A DNA stretch of 64,000 nucleotides, from the NCBI GenBank assembly GCA_001949185.1, contig BDGG01000007.1, positions 186,001 to 250,000 of the forward strand, given 5' to 3'. The DNA comes from Ramazzottius varieornatus. Taxonomy: Eukaryota > Tardigrada > Eutardigrada > Parachela > Ramazzottiidae. Under the pieces are notes generated by a model. It had not been told where the DNA came from and did no database searches. It worked only from the letters and a program-made list of their open reading frames with translations. How positions within the stretch are numbered: position 1 is the stretch's first letter; each line of letters opens with the position of its first letter. Made by a program: the position numbers and the translations under genes. Shown here in pieces: positions 10,517 through 20,767 of this stretch.

Positions 10517-12814
10517 TTACAAAAATATACTAGCTATCGATAAGACCAGAAACAGCCGCATAAAGAAGCCCAAATAAATTCGTAGTGCGGCGCCGACCAG
10601 ACGACATTTGAGCGCAGAGAACTTACTGAGTCTCCCCAACACCATCTTCTCCCATTCCGACTCCAGGATTTGCCCGTCAAAGTAATTGACCGGATCGTTG
10701 TAAGGATATTCATAGCCGGGCTTGCATTCGCATTTGTACCCGCCAATCTCGAACCGCCTTCCCAGAATCGGCACACACTGTAACCAGACAAAGCCTATCA
10801 ACGTGACGCACATTCAGAAATGAGAAAAACGAGAAACCGTACTTACGTATGAACTTCGCGGGTCACATCGATCCGAGTTCTTAAAGGCGTTGGCCACGGA
10901 GATGTCAGCCGGACACTGATTCAGGTCCAGTTCCGGAAGAGGAACTGTCACAGTCACCACGCCTCTGAAAAATACCAAACTTCGCTGGAGAAAAATCTGA
11001 ATGGGGAGAATTTACCAGGCTTACTGGAATTCAAGTTCTTCGCTAAGGCTGTCCAGTCCAAAGAACGGCACAGCGTAAGTCAAAACCCATTCCTTGATGT
11101 GTCCATCACAATTGTAGTAAGGCGCGGTCCAGTAGCCATCGGTCACCACTGGCGCATGGTACTGCATCGGGAAGTGATCATACTTCATCGAGTACGTTCC
11201 CATCTTGTCACCGCGTACCCGCATCCTCGTCGCGAACTTTGTCAGTCTGGAAGCCGGGCTCGCCGACCATCTCTCTTTCACCATCCTATACCACGGCTGT
11301 CTCAGATACGACGCGTTGCGATCGTTGACGAGCCCAGCTCGGTCTTCGGCGAAGTAAGCCTTGGCATATCGCGCTGTCCGTTGAGCGAAAGGCCCTGAGA
11401 AAGAATACAGAAAAATATGAGAAGATAATCGGCCAATAAATTCGTCAGTTTGTTGTCGCAAGTGACGCACGCTCTCGGCCGGTAACAGTGAGGACATGCG
11501 CTACTTGGGATAACGTTCTGGGTAGAATCATTTGCCGACCTCCCAATTGATTTCTGCTGAACTGTGCCTGGATTACCGAAGTGTGTCCTGTTGGGGAACT
11601 TGTTCGTTTCATAAAATATCCCGCTGTTCAGGATACGCATATCACCCATGACATTGGCCAGGACTTCGGCCAGCAACTGAGCTTCGTTCAGAGGTTGGTC
11701 AGCGAGTCGTTCGAAGAAGACTTCGCGCGGGTCGACAAGCTGGTTGAAGGCGCTGATGAAATGGGCAAGCCGAAGAGCGGTTTCGGCCTGATTCTGGAAC
11801 GTTGTTTCTTTGCCATAGGCCACATCACCGTGAAGAACCAGCGAGCCGTTGGGGAAAAGGTGGCAGTTGTCTGGTGTGATGAAGCGCATTTGACGCAGTG
11901 TGCCGAGCAAGACGTTGTTGGTGAACGTCGTGGCCCTCTTGGTCCTCGATTTTCCCGGCTTGGTGATGTCGATATCCCCACCCAGGCAAGAATCGCCTTT
12001 TGGACAAGTTTCTTGGGCAGGACCAGGTTCGATCGCACGCTCCATCCGCATTGTGCTGGGATGGTCCAACTTTAGCTGTACATTCTTGGACCTTTGAGCG
12101 GTCTCGGCAGAGATCAGTCCGTGGTACACCCTGCCATTGAAAGCTCGCCATGTGGGAAGGATGTCGTACGGAGGTGCGGATTCCGCATTGACAGATACGA
12201 CCGGCTGGCCGTTCTCATCGTAAACGATAGGTCGACCATCAGGACCCAGCGGAACACCTTCAAAGTTGTGGAACTGTGAACGGTTGGACTGCACCGGGTC
12301 AAATGGGTAGCGGTACTCATCGGGTGGAGTGGACATGTCAGTGCCGAAGAGGTATGAGTAAGGTCGCTGACCACCTTGCGGACCGAGGTAGCTTTGGTGC
12401 AAGAAGAGTTCGTCTCTGACTGCGTGATGGGTAATCACGCGGATATCTAAAACATCCAGACTCGGTTACATCCAACGAAAGAGGAGCCAGTTGGAAAACT
12501 GACGTCTGCATGTACAGTTACTAGAAAAAGTAGACAGATGACAGTGGGCGTTTACCTCCATCCAACAAGCATTTATCGTATTAGCGAAGTAAAGCTGACA
12601 ACGGTTTACAGAAGTTGAACCTTTTTTTCTTCCCGTTTGAAAGACCGTGTTCGGTCATCGGTGTCCCTGTGAAAGTGTGCTGACTCAGTTGCATACCAAA
12701 AGGCAACAATACTTACTGCCGATAGGTTCGCAGTGGAACTTAGCCAAGTATTCCGCTCCGGTGGCTCGTTCGATCAGCTCGCCTTGAAACGGTCCTGGCT
12801 GGTAGAACGGTAGT
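10517..12814 (-). CDS. GPR158/179-like ectodomain protein without 7TM region
   Basis: Exons 12717-12814, 11505-12446, 11025-11394, 10847-10964 and 10517-10777 all join in phase; the 5' end is not found. The encoded ectodomain follows GPR158/179 order: an N-terminal segment, a Cache-like domain, YWTAPYYNCDG, VPLPELDLNQCPADI, then a Cys-rich EGF-like segment (GGYKCECKPGYEYPYNDPV). In GPR158 seven membrane helices follow. Here the frame ends after a hydrophobic tail (LRIYLGFFMRLFLVLSIASI) at 10517, with AATAAA 57 bases later. A donor AGTAAGTTC at 10628-10620 could splice onward, but the BTB gene starts nearby and no 7TM exon is seen. The product may be a membrane-tethered ectodomain. A hAT remnant abuts the first exon. 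One intron (11395-11504) is entirely a hairpin repeat. Confidence 0.75.
11395..11504 (-). repeat. 110-bp intron made entirely of the hairpin repeat (candidate introner)
   Basis: Read on the minus strand, the intron begins A|GTAGCGCATG, where the family consensus is AAGTGGCGCACG. It continues with the second arm GAGCGTGCGTCACTTGCGA and the trailer ACAACAAACTGACGAATTTA, and ends TCTTTCTCAG. The donor therefore lies in the repeat's first bases. Exons on both sides join in phase (one base plus two). Confidence 0.7.
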
Positions 12815-12831
12815 CTAGGACTTACTCGGTT

Positions 12832-14192
12832 TCATGCAAATAGAGCGTTTACCAGTATTTTTCTGTCGGGTAAAAGGCAGTACTTCTGAATCATCAGATC
12901 AGCAACTTCATTAGCCAAGCCCTTTTCTGTATTCAGTTCTTCTGGGTCGAGAGGCTCCAAATCCAGTTCATCGTCCGACGCAATCTCGCTCTCATCGTCT
13001 GGCTCCATTTGCGTGTCGGACTCTTCTTCATCTAGACGAAGAGCATTAGCATGATTAGTATCATAGCTATCACGCAAATGAAAAGATGAGTTTCATCCGA
13101 AAAATTGTACCTGTTTTGTTCGACGCTCCGGAAAATTCATAAAACTGAGGGAACCAGTTTTTGAAAGCGGCGACGATGTTACTTCCGTTATCAGTTCCAA
13201 CGTAGAACACCTTGTGCTGGAGGTTGAAATCTGCGATCACCTCAACTGCCAGGTTGAGGATCTCTTCAGCAGTGTGAGAACCTTTAAACCTCGGGCATGC
13301 GAGAAGGTTTCGCAGTCTGAACTTCTCGTCTATGAAGTGCAAACTAATTCCCATGTAACCACGCATCCGCTTGCTGCTCCAGATGTCCAGGTTGATGGCG
13401 ACGGCTACGGCCTTCGTCAGCAAACTCAGAAGCTTCTCTTTAATCTTTCTGTGCTGTCTAGGTAAGAGAATTCTGACAATCCTGTGTCGTTTAGGCCACT
13501 AAAAAACAAAAAGAATATCCAGTAATACAATCAAACCTCAACAAGCGCCTCTCGCCACACTCTGTTTTATCTGCAGTATAGTTTCAAGTCTACCTGTAGC
13601 CCAGCATCGCCCACCTTGATTGCTCTGTCGAAAGACGAGTGGCCAAGCACTGTTGGAGCTGTCAAAGTCTCGACTTGAATCCGCGCTACGGCCTCATCCA
13701 GCCTTATTTGCTTAGGGTGTTTCGGGCCGAGAGGCTTTTTCTTCATGTCCACCACGTAGTCGTCTAGCGTTGAGTCAGGCTTCGCTGTCTTCGGTCCTCC
13801 TTCTTTCAAGAAGTTGCTGACATCCTAAACATGAATTATTAGCAGCCGAGCAGCCCGAAATGACAGCGCATTCATTACAAAAATTTGTCATAAATATTTA
13901 CCTTGTCCTTACCGTGTAACTTCAGGACATGTGTTTTGAAGTTGCTGTATCCGTCTTGAGCCGATATTTTCTTCTCACTCTTCGGCTTTCTTTTCTTGCA
14001 CAGTTTACAGTGAACATAATTGATGACGACGATCTTGCTGTTCTTCGATTCTTTGGCTGAGGTAGGCGAAGTGAAGAAAGCTTTGTAGAAGTCTTTGGCT
14101 TTCCGGTCGTTCTTCTTTCGTGTCAGATCCGACGGCTGACCACCATCTTCTTCCAAGTCGATCTCCATCGACGTTACAGCGCTGTCCGTCAT
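12832..14192 (-). mobile_element. hAT-type transposase remnant with BED zinc finger
   Basis: Exon 13902-14192 (MTDSAVTSM start) ends in a BED-type zinc finger: C-K-L-C-K-K, then H-V-L-K-L-H. It splices in phase (AAG|GTAAAT, TTTAG|GAT) to DVSNFLKEGGPK at about 13824. Further down, 13070-13423 carries the RNase H-like hAT core: NLDIWSSKRMRGYMGISLHF and VGTDNGSNIVAAFK. An acidic segment follows (12832-13077). The C-terminal dimerisation block of hAT transposases is not seen, so the element is 3'-truncated. It sits just upstream of the first recognised exon of the GPR158-like gene, in the same orientation, perhaps in an intron. A domesticated host gene is possible but less likely. Confidence 0.7.
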
Positions 14193-14628
14193 TCTAGCTG
14201 TGCTCCAAATGCAAGACGACTCGCTCCTGGGGTTTCGTAATAACAAAAAAGGTGGAGAAGTTTCCGAATTGACATACGAATGCAGAAATAACTAAACCTA
14301 TGCGGGCGGATCAACACGCAGGGCGCTGTAGCATGGACACAGTTAGCAGCTTGCCATAGAGGGCATACGGCAGTTGCCGATTATTGCAAATCAGTGCGTC
14401 CAAGTTAAGCTCGCGCGTTTCACTAGCGTTCAGAGTATGGAGAGTGTGGGTTCAATTCTCCCGCACGGCAGATTTTTATTGTTTGAAAGTCTAAATCTGA
14501 CTGCGTTTCGTAACGGATAAATGGTTTCAGATTCGTTGTACCGTTTTTCCCGTTACTGCAGTTACGCCAAATAATCGTTGATTCCGTTTCGTTATTAGGT
14601 CTTTCCTTTTCGTTATAGTTTCGTTAAT

Positions 14629-14630
<2 letters not shown>

Positions 14631-14674
<44 letters not shown>
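14631..14674 (+). repeat. (CGAAAA)n microsatellite
   Basis: About seven perfect hexamer units. The preceding 100 bases are rich in CGTTA and CGTTT, which is degenerate related sequence. It borders the broken end of the 7TM-receptor fragment. Confidence 0.9.
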
Positions 14675-14676
<2 letters not shown>

Positions 14677-14713
14677 AACGGAAGCAAAAACGGTACGCCG
14701 TTCAATAACTGCA

Positions 14714-15217
14714 CAGCCCTGATTGACACCAGCAACGTGCTGTACATCTTTTCCAAAATTGGCCTGTTCATGCTCCCAATGATACTGGTCATCTTGTCCT
14801 ACCCCGACATCTGCTACAAGTCCTTCTTCAGCGGTCGCAAGCAACGAGTGGCGCCAAATGTTTTGGCTGTTTCGGCTCCCGTTCCCCTTCTAGTAGTGGA
14901 CGGTTGTGACGGTCCCGAATACGAATGATCCACTCGGCAAGAATGCCAGAAAAACCCATATCTGCGGCAGAGAACTGAGCGGCAGCACAACCGGGTTCGT
15001 GACTCTGACACTGATGGCTTTTAGTGTCGCCGTATCTCTGCTGCCCAAAGAAGCCTCCTTTACGTATCTGATCTGGGCAGACTCTGAATCACCCGGTGTT
15101 ATGTACATTTGTGATGTGCTGCAACGTCTCACCACCACATTTGATCCCATTCTAATTGTGCTGGCCAACGAATTGCGAAAACTGCTCTTCAAGAAACTTC
15201 GACGTGTCGAACGATAG
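14714..15217 (+). pseudogene. 7TM receptor fragment (TM5-TM7), frameshifted
   Basis: The fragment begins inside the equivalent of TM5 (FSKIGLFMLPMILVILSYPD) and continues to CYKSFFSGRKQR. It stops at 14928 and resumes in another frame with RKTHICGRELSGSTTGFVTL, then TM6, TM7 (FDPILIVLANELRKLL) and a short tail. It is closely related to the intact minus-strand receptor at 29324-30388, which has CYKSFFSKRKQR and GRELNGSLTGFVTL at the same places. TM1-TM4 are missing and the CGAAAA repeat stands at the break. A dead duplicate. Confidence 0.85.
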
Positions 15218-15362
15218 CCATGAAACCAGGCTGAGTATAAACCGCATGTAAACCATATACATCAACACGGGAACATAGCTACAGTAGATTCGTGCCTCTC
15301 CAAGATTAGCTGCCGACTCATTCCGCACGGTGGGCTGCCAACAAGCGAGCAGCACAGTTTCA

Positions 15363-15604
15363 ACTGGGAAATTCTGGAGTTCTCCGAACTCTCGAAACCT
15401 TTCATCAAGCCACGTACACGAAAAATATAAATTTTATCTTGCATGCTGTATACTTTCGCTATCAGGTGTTTTTTGAAGTACATCACCACAGACCATAAGG
15501 TTAATTATAAGCCAAAAGCCAGTAGCTATAAGCCCCACGTATGATGAACTGTGACATGGTCTGCAGCAGTTGTAAATCCGATCTTCGAACCACTAGAAGC
15601 TTAA
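15363..15604 (+). repeat. Left arm of a 242-bp inverted repeat pair
   Basis: Matches the reverse complement of 20525-20767 nearly base for base, from ACTGGGAAATTCTGG at the outer end to AAGCTTAA at the inner end. Both arms end inside with TTAA. The pair encloses about 4.9 kb of transposon sequence. Confidence 0.85.
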
Positions 15605-15670
15605 ACCCTCTGTGCAGTCGCATTGCTGAATATGTTTTGTATCATAAGCTCTGTTTCATCAACCGTAGAC

Positions 15671-15789
15671 TACTGTATACTCTCCCGAAATTCACGTACG
15701 TCACTCCAGTCGCAGTGTAAAACTAGACGGTAAGATTCCAATGATTTGAGAGTCAGTGACGTACGTGAATTTCGGGAGAGCATACAGTA
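15671..15789. repeat. Short foldback element
   Basis: TACTGTATACTCTCCCGAAA (then TTCACGTACGTCACT) returns in reverse complement as AGTGACGTACGTGAATTTCG (then GGAGAGCATACAGTA). The arms are about 35 bp with one or two mismatches and a 49-base centre. Confidence 0.85.
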
Positions 15790-15930
15790 CAAGACTTCCC
15801 AAACGGTGAGCCTCCTGCACACCACTCCTTCCAAGATTTGGCTTTGGATGTTCAAGCAGGCCGGACGGGTATCGATGGGCCGTTCCAGAAAGTAGAGATC
15901 ACCTCTTAGACATCCCGCTGCCGGGGAAGA

Positions 15931-16285
15931 TCAGCTGATACGATCTTTGATCCTTGTTTCGTACGACCCTACGACCCGTAAAGCAAGCCCGCGTACAGGT
16001 TCGCAGCGGTTCTAGTCAATCAACGTATATTTGGAAATTAAAATTGAAAGTGCTGCATAATCAGAAAATCAATCAGACAAGATCGGAACACGCGTTGACG
16101 AAGACAAAACAACTGCCTCGGTACTCGTCTCGGTCATCAATTGTCTGATATGCAGCATTCTCAATTTTGATTTCAAACATAAATTGATTGACTAAAACAG
16201 CTGCGAGCCTGTACCCGGGCTTGCTTTACGCGTACGTTTGCGTTTAGGGTCGTACGAAACAAGGATCAAAGATCGTATCAGCTGA
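15931..16285. repeat. Foldback/MITE element, 355 bp
   Basis: Both ends read TCAGCTGA. The arms are about 40 bp (CAGCTGATACGATCTTTGAT and its complement) and pairing continues imperfectly inward through GCAAGCCCG and TTAGTCAATCAA blocks. There is no coding frame. A non-autonomous DNA element is likely. Confidence 0.8.
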
Positions 16286-16967
16286 GTGTTACAAACGTCA
16301 TAAACTACCATTGTCCGTCGTTCAGATTTTCTTGGACAATACCGACATCTGGTTGATTTCTTTGACGGAATATGAGTTTGAGTGTGAACGATAGGAATGG
16401 AAATTCCGTTCTACTGCAACATCGAAGATATGAATTTCTTCATATGAAAGGGGAGACTAGGCACTGTCATTCGACGCTGGAGCTGCTGTTTCATCATCTG
16501 CTTGCTCAGCTCCTGAAAGAAAATTCGACGCCTCACTGGTAATGTGAGATTCCACTCCGGATGGACTTCGCACCAGATTACGTACGCGTTCAGGGCGGAG
16601 ATGTCCACCAAAAAAAACCGCCATCGGCCAACAGCATGTTTTACGACGACAACTGTAGTTTCCCGTTAGCTGATCCAACGTATCGACTCCCGCTTTGGTC
16701 CGGTTATATTAACAGACAATTTCCGGTTTTTCTTCTTTGGAAAGTACGTTTATTTTTCTAAAACAGGAAATGAACTGTTACGTTAGATAGCAATATTCTG
16801 AGGGCTAATAGGTATGCCAGAACGTCGTACTTTACCCAACGTCATACGTCGTTGGCGATATAGTCTCAGAACTCACGCTCGCCAGTGGTACGTATGACGT
16901 CACGGCTAAACACAAACATTGCTGTACACTACAAGACAAGCAGGCGAAAGGTATCAACGACATGGAA

Positions 16968-18209
16968 TTACGCGTCGGGATGCATAGAGCTGAGGAGGAT
17001 AACCGCTGTGCCTTTCTTCGGAACGTACGAGACAAGAGTGAAGCCTGAGGTGTGACCGAGCTGCGAGGAGAAAACTTCGCGCAGTTTGCTAGGCAAGAAG
17101 GCGAATGGGATTTCCGGCTTGTTCTTCCTCATGGTCCCAATGAGAGATATGTTTCTCTTTAGAAGAGCTTCGCCTAAGGCCAGAGAAGTGAAAAAGTTGT
17201 CTGTTGTCGCATTTCGGCCCCAACTACTGCCGAAGTGTTCCACAAGATCCAGTACCACTCGTTGCTCCTGGTTCTTCTCTGCCTTTTCTCCTACGGGTTT
17301 TCCCGTATAAAGCTGTATGTTGCAGCAGTAGGAAGTTTGACAGCAACAAAGAAGGAAGAGCTTGTGGCCGTACTTACGCCGAGGCTTGGTTGGGATGTAC
17401 TGTTTGAAGCCGCAACGTCCTTTGAAAGGGAATAACTGTTCGTCGACACACACACGTTGGTAGGGAAAGTAGCCGCTTCTTAGACGGTCCGACCACAGAT
17501 AGAAAACTTCTCTCACGTGAGCCATCTTGTGTGTCTGCAGTCGTTCATTACGAGTGCGTTTGTCGTCTAATCGTAAACTACAGGTAACCTGCGCGAACCT
17601 GTCTCGAGGCATACATGCTTGGTAAATTTTCTTCCCGTCACTCTCACTCCACAACTCCGAAACAGGTACCGTACCATCATGATAAACACCTTGGAGCAGT
17701 AAGATACCAAGGTAAGCGTCGAGCTCCGTAGCGTCCAAAGTGGCCCACTGTTTCCCGTATCGCAGTTCACCCTCTTCTTTCGTGAATCGAATGATAATGT
17801 ATTTTATGGAAGGAGTAAATAACACGCCTAAACTATCCGTAATTTTCGATACCTGGGATCGAGCTCGAGCAGAGACTCCTCCAGGTCCTGTCATCCGGTT
17901 GACCGAACGAGCTTTTCCGCTGTCCGTAGGAAAACGAGCCCATTCGACGGCACCATTCCTACTCAGATGAGGTCCAGTTTCGCCCAGCTGATACAGTATG
18001 TCGCCATCATCACTTTCCGTGTCCGTTTGCTCGTCGCCGGTTTCCACCAAGTCAGGCTCATCCAGCAGTTCTGAATCGTCTTCCGGAAGGTCTGACACAC
18101 AGCTTCCGGTCTCCGAACTTACACCGTCCTCCTCATCAACGTCGATACTATGATTCGGGCAAAAAAAGTCTAAGCGATAATGAAGGATGCATCCTTGCAG
18201 TAAATCCAA
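16968..18209 (-). mobile_element. piggyBac-like transposase, C-terminally truncated
   Basis: The 413-residue frame has an acidic N-terminus and then the DDE_Tnp_1_7 core: CVDEQLFPFKGRCGFKQYIP, KPRRKYGHKLF, NATTDNFFTSLALGEALLKR, GTMRKNKPEIP and SYVPKKGTAVILLSSMHPD. These are strongly conserved in piggyBac transposases and include the VDEQ and TTDNFFTS aspartates. The frame stops right after SSMHPDA, where functional proteins (usually about 550-600 aa) continue with a third catalytic aspartate region and a Cys-rich C-terminus. Those parts are absent, so the copy is likely inactive. I could not define TTAA-flanked ends with confidence. Confidence 0.85.
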
Positions 18210-18415
18210 TTCTCACCACAACAGAACAGTTCGATCACTTGTCAAAGAGTAGATTTGTTTTTATCGTTTTATACGCCAGTAAACTCTAATCTGGTAGTAC
18301 AGAACGATGGTAACAGAAGACTACCGGTAAGAACATCACCGTCATTTTGAGCCAGACTGTATCTGTCATGACAAATCAATGAATAAAGTATCAGCTTATC
18401 AATCAACAAGAAACA

Positions 18416-18904
18416 TCAACCGGAAATGCGCCATTCCATCGAAGCTACAGTACGAAGATTGACGATACTTCGCCCTTGGCCCGATCCTCCTTTCACCTCA
18501 CCTCCATGCACTTTACGGATGTACTCAAAGACGGCATCGGGATACACCAAGACACACTTTGGTCCATCTCGATCTATCGTTTTCTCGACGTTCTAGAAAC
18601 AACAGTAATTACAGCAGTTAGGCCATAGTCTCCCGATGCCGATCTTATTCTCGCAGTTTCAAAGGAAAATGTACCAGTATCTGACTGCTCAAAGCAGCGT
18701 AGATAGCGAAACGAGCCTCCCTGCCTTCCAGTCCATGTGAGGCTGCTTCCATAAACGGTACCAGGTTTCGCGGAAGAATCAGCCTGTAAGCAGGTTATAT
18801 TGTCGAACATGATCGCTTCATTCGATTACAGTTGTGAGAAACAGACAAAAATGTGCATACCCTTGATTCACAAACGCAGTCGCCAACTCCTGTTTCGCTG
18901 ACAT
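18416..18904 (-). CDS. Unrecognised 109-aa protein, three exons
   Basis: Exons 18861-18904, 18675-18783 and 18416-18592 (minus strand) join in phase with good borders: GG|GTATGC, TTACAG|G, CTG|GTACAT and TTTCTAG|AAC. The product starts MSAKQELATAFVNQGLILPR, has an alpha-helical middle (GLEGREARFAIYAALSSQIL) and ends SMEWRISG. No longer single-frame ORF shows it, so it is easy to miss. I know no family for it. It lies between the piggyBac and Tc1 remnants inside the inverted-repeat block, so it may be element-borne cargo or a host gene invaded by elements. Confidence 0.55.
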
Positions 18905-19181
18905 GTTTCTCCTGAATTAATGCTCAAGCGCTAAACCGAAACAGATATCAAGAACAGTTACTTGAAGAAAGCAAAACAACCTGTATCACACTGAAACGCA
19001 AAGAATGAAATTTTGGAGTATTCATTTGGTAGCAGTGACAGCGCCACCAGTACCGTGTGCCTCAGCTCCTGTGCCTCAACTGTTTTCAACTGCTAGTATC
19101 GTTTTACTCACTTAAGCAAAAATCGCATGTTGTACGTCGACAGATAGAGAATTTAGCGTCCTCACAGATAAGCAAAAGGAT

Positions 19182-19962
19182 CTAGTCAACATAGTTTCCG
19201 TCAGTCAACATAGTTTCCTTCGCGACATGGCGGGGGGCTTTATCTTGATAGAAGATAACTTCTCTTGGGTCCAGTTTATCCTTCAGATCGTAGAGCATCG
19301 GCTTCGGGCATCGATCTTGGTAAGTTGCCTGGTTATTCTTGAACCCGGATGGGAGAACGAGTACGACCATCACGCCAAACTCCTCCGAAAATCATCGCCT
19401 TCAGTGGCGATTTTTGTAAACGTTTGTGCTTCTTCGAATCAGGAATCAGCTCAAACGACTTACCGTAGCACCGTTCCTGCTGTGAATTGAGATACTCCCC
19501 GACCAGAACGTAGCACTCGTCGACGAAAACAAAGTTGGGAATATCCGACTTCCGGTAGCGTTTCCGGAAGCGTTGAGCACATCTTTTCCTGGCGACTTTC
19601 TGGGCTTCGGTGATGAAAGGACGTATGACTTTGCGGTAGACTTTGATTCCGCGTTTCTTCATCTCTCTGGGTATGGCGCTCCGATCAATTCCTTGCTTTC
19701 TTGCCTGACCACGGATGCTGTTCTGCTGCGCCGCTTTAGTGAGGTTCCGGATCGCACGATTCAGGGCGTCTTTTCTTTCCTTCGACTGCTTCTTCGGAGG
19801 CTTCGCTCCAGTCCGATAACCGCCAGTCCTGATCCAGTGTTGAACAACGTTTCGAACGGTATAGTACGTACACAGAGACTTCACGATGGAATGGATTTCG
19901 GGAATTCTTTTCCCAGCCTGGTAGTAGGACACGATCAACTTCTGGACCTCCACAGGCAACAT
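19182..19962 (-). mobile_element. Tc1/mariner-like transposase, frameshifted
   Basis: The first frame (19333-19962) begins MLPVEVQKLIVSYYQAGKRI, a helix-turn-helix start typical of Tc1/mariner proteins. It continues through a basic linker to NFVFVDECYV, the first catalytic aspartate. Near 19370 the frame shifts, and the rest (SGFKNNQATYQDRC, then EVIFYQDKAPRHVAKE with the second aspartate) is read in another frame to a stop at 19182. The third acidic residue and terminal inverted repeats were not identified. The copy is inactive. Confidence 0.8.
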
Positions 19963-20524
19963 TTTATCCTAAATCGGAAAAGGATCGCTCAGCAATGCAA
20001 AACAAGACAAAACAGAGAGCGGAAAATTCTCTACCAGCTGATATACGCAAACCTAAAAAAACATGCTGGCACCCGTTACCGCGGCCAGTGGTGGAAAGTT
20101 GAAATCTGACTAAGCCATACGGTAGTCGTCCCGTCAGTGACGTCACAGGATACGCTAAGTAATGAATCGATACAAAAAATTCCGATTTTTCTGCTGACCA
20201 CAGGGCGGTCACCGCAACGACACAAAAATTTCTTTTCTGGACGCAATCATGCCACGAATGTTGTAAATTATTTTCGGACTGTTTCCGCACGTGGTGAGTC
20301 TGTAGCGGCGCTATTCATCTGATAATCGCGATTTGTCTATAGATCTTCTTTCAATTTTTTTAATTATGCGTGGCTGTTAGCCATCGGTTACCAGATGTGT
20401 TCTACAGAGATACTGTTGCTTGAAGCAAACCAAAAATATGGGCCAGATAATTTGGATGAGAAATTTTCCACAACTCGGTTACTGTCCGGTGCGAAAGCGA
20501 GTTGTACCCCCCGTGTTCAGAGTG

Positions 20525-20767
20525 TTAAGCTTCTAGTGGTTCGAAGATCGGATTTACAACTGCTGCAGACCATGTCACAGTTCATCATACGTGGGGCTTA
20601 TAGCTACTGGCTTTTGGCTTATAATTAACCTTATGGTCTGTGGTGATGTACTTCAAAAAACACCTGATAGCGAAAGTATACAGCATGCAAGATAAAATTT
20701 ATATTTTTCGTGTACGTGGCTTGATGAAAGGTTTCGAGAGTTCGGAGAACTCCAGAATTTCCCAGTG
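20525..20767 (+). repeat. Right arm of the 242-bp inverted repeat pair
   Basis: Reverse complement of 15363-15604, starting TTAAGCTTCTAGTGGTTCGA and ending CCAGAATTTCCCAGT. Identity is high enough to read by eye, so the two arms were duplicated recently or are kept alike by conversion. Confidence 0.85.

Noticed and set aside
14395-14475. tRNA-like segment: GGTTCAATTCTCCC inside a GTGGG..CCCGCAC stem, followed by TTTTT
   Set aside because: Only the T-arm/B-box and terminator look right. No matching acceptor stem, D-arm or anticodon stem can be drawn upstream. It may be a SINE or tRNA relic, not a tRNA gene.
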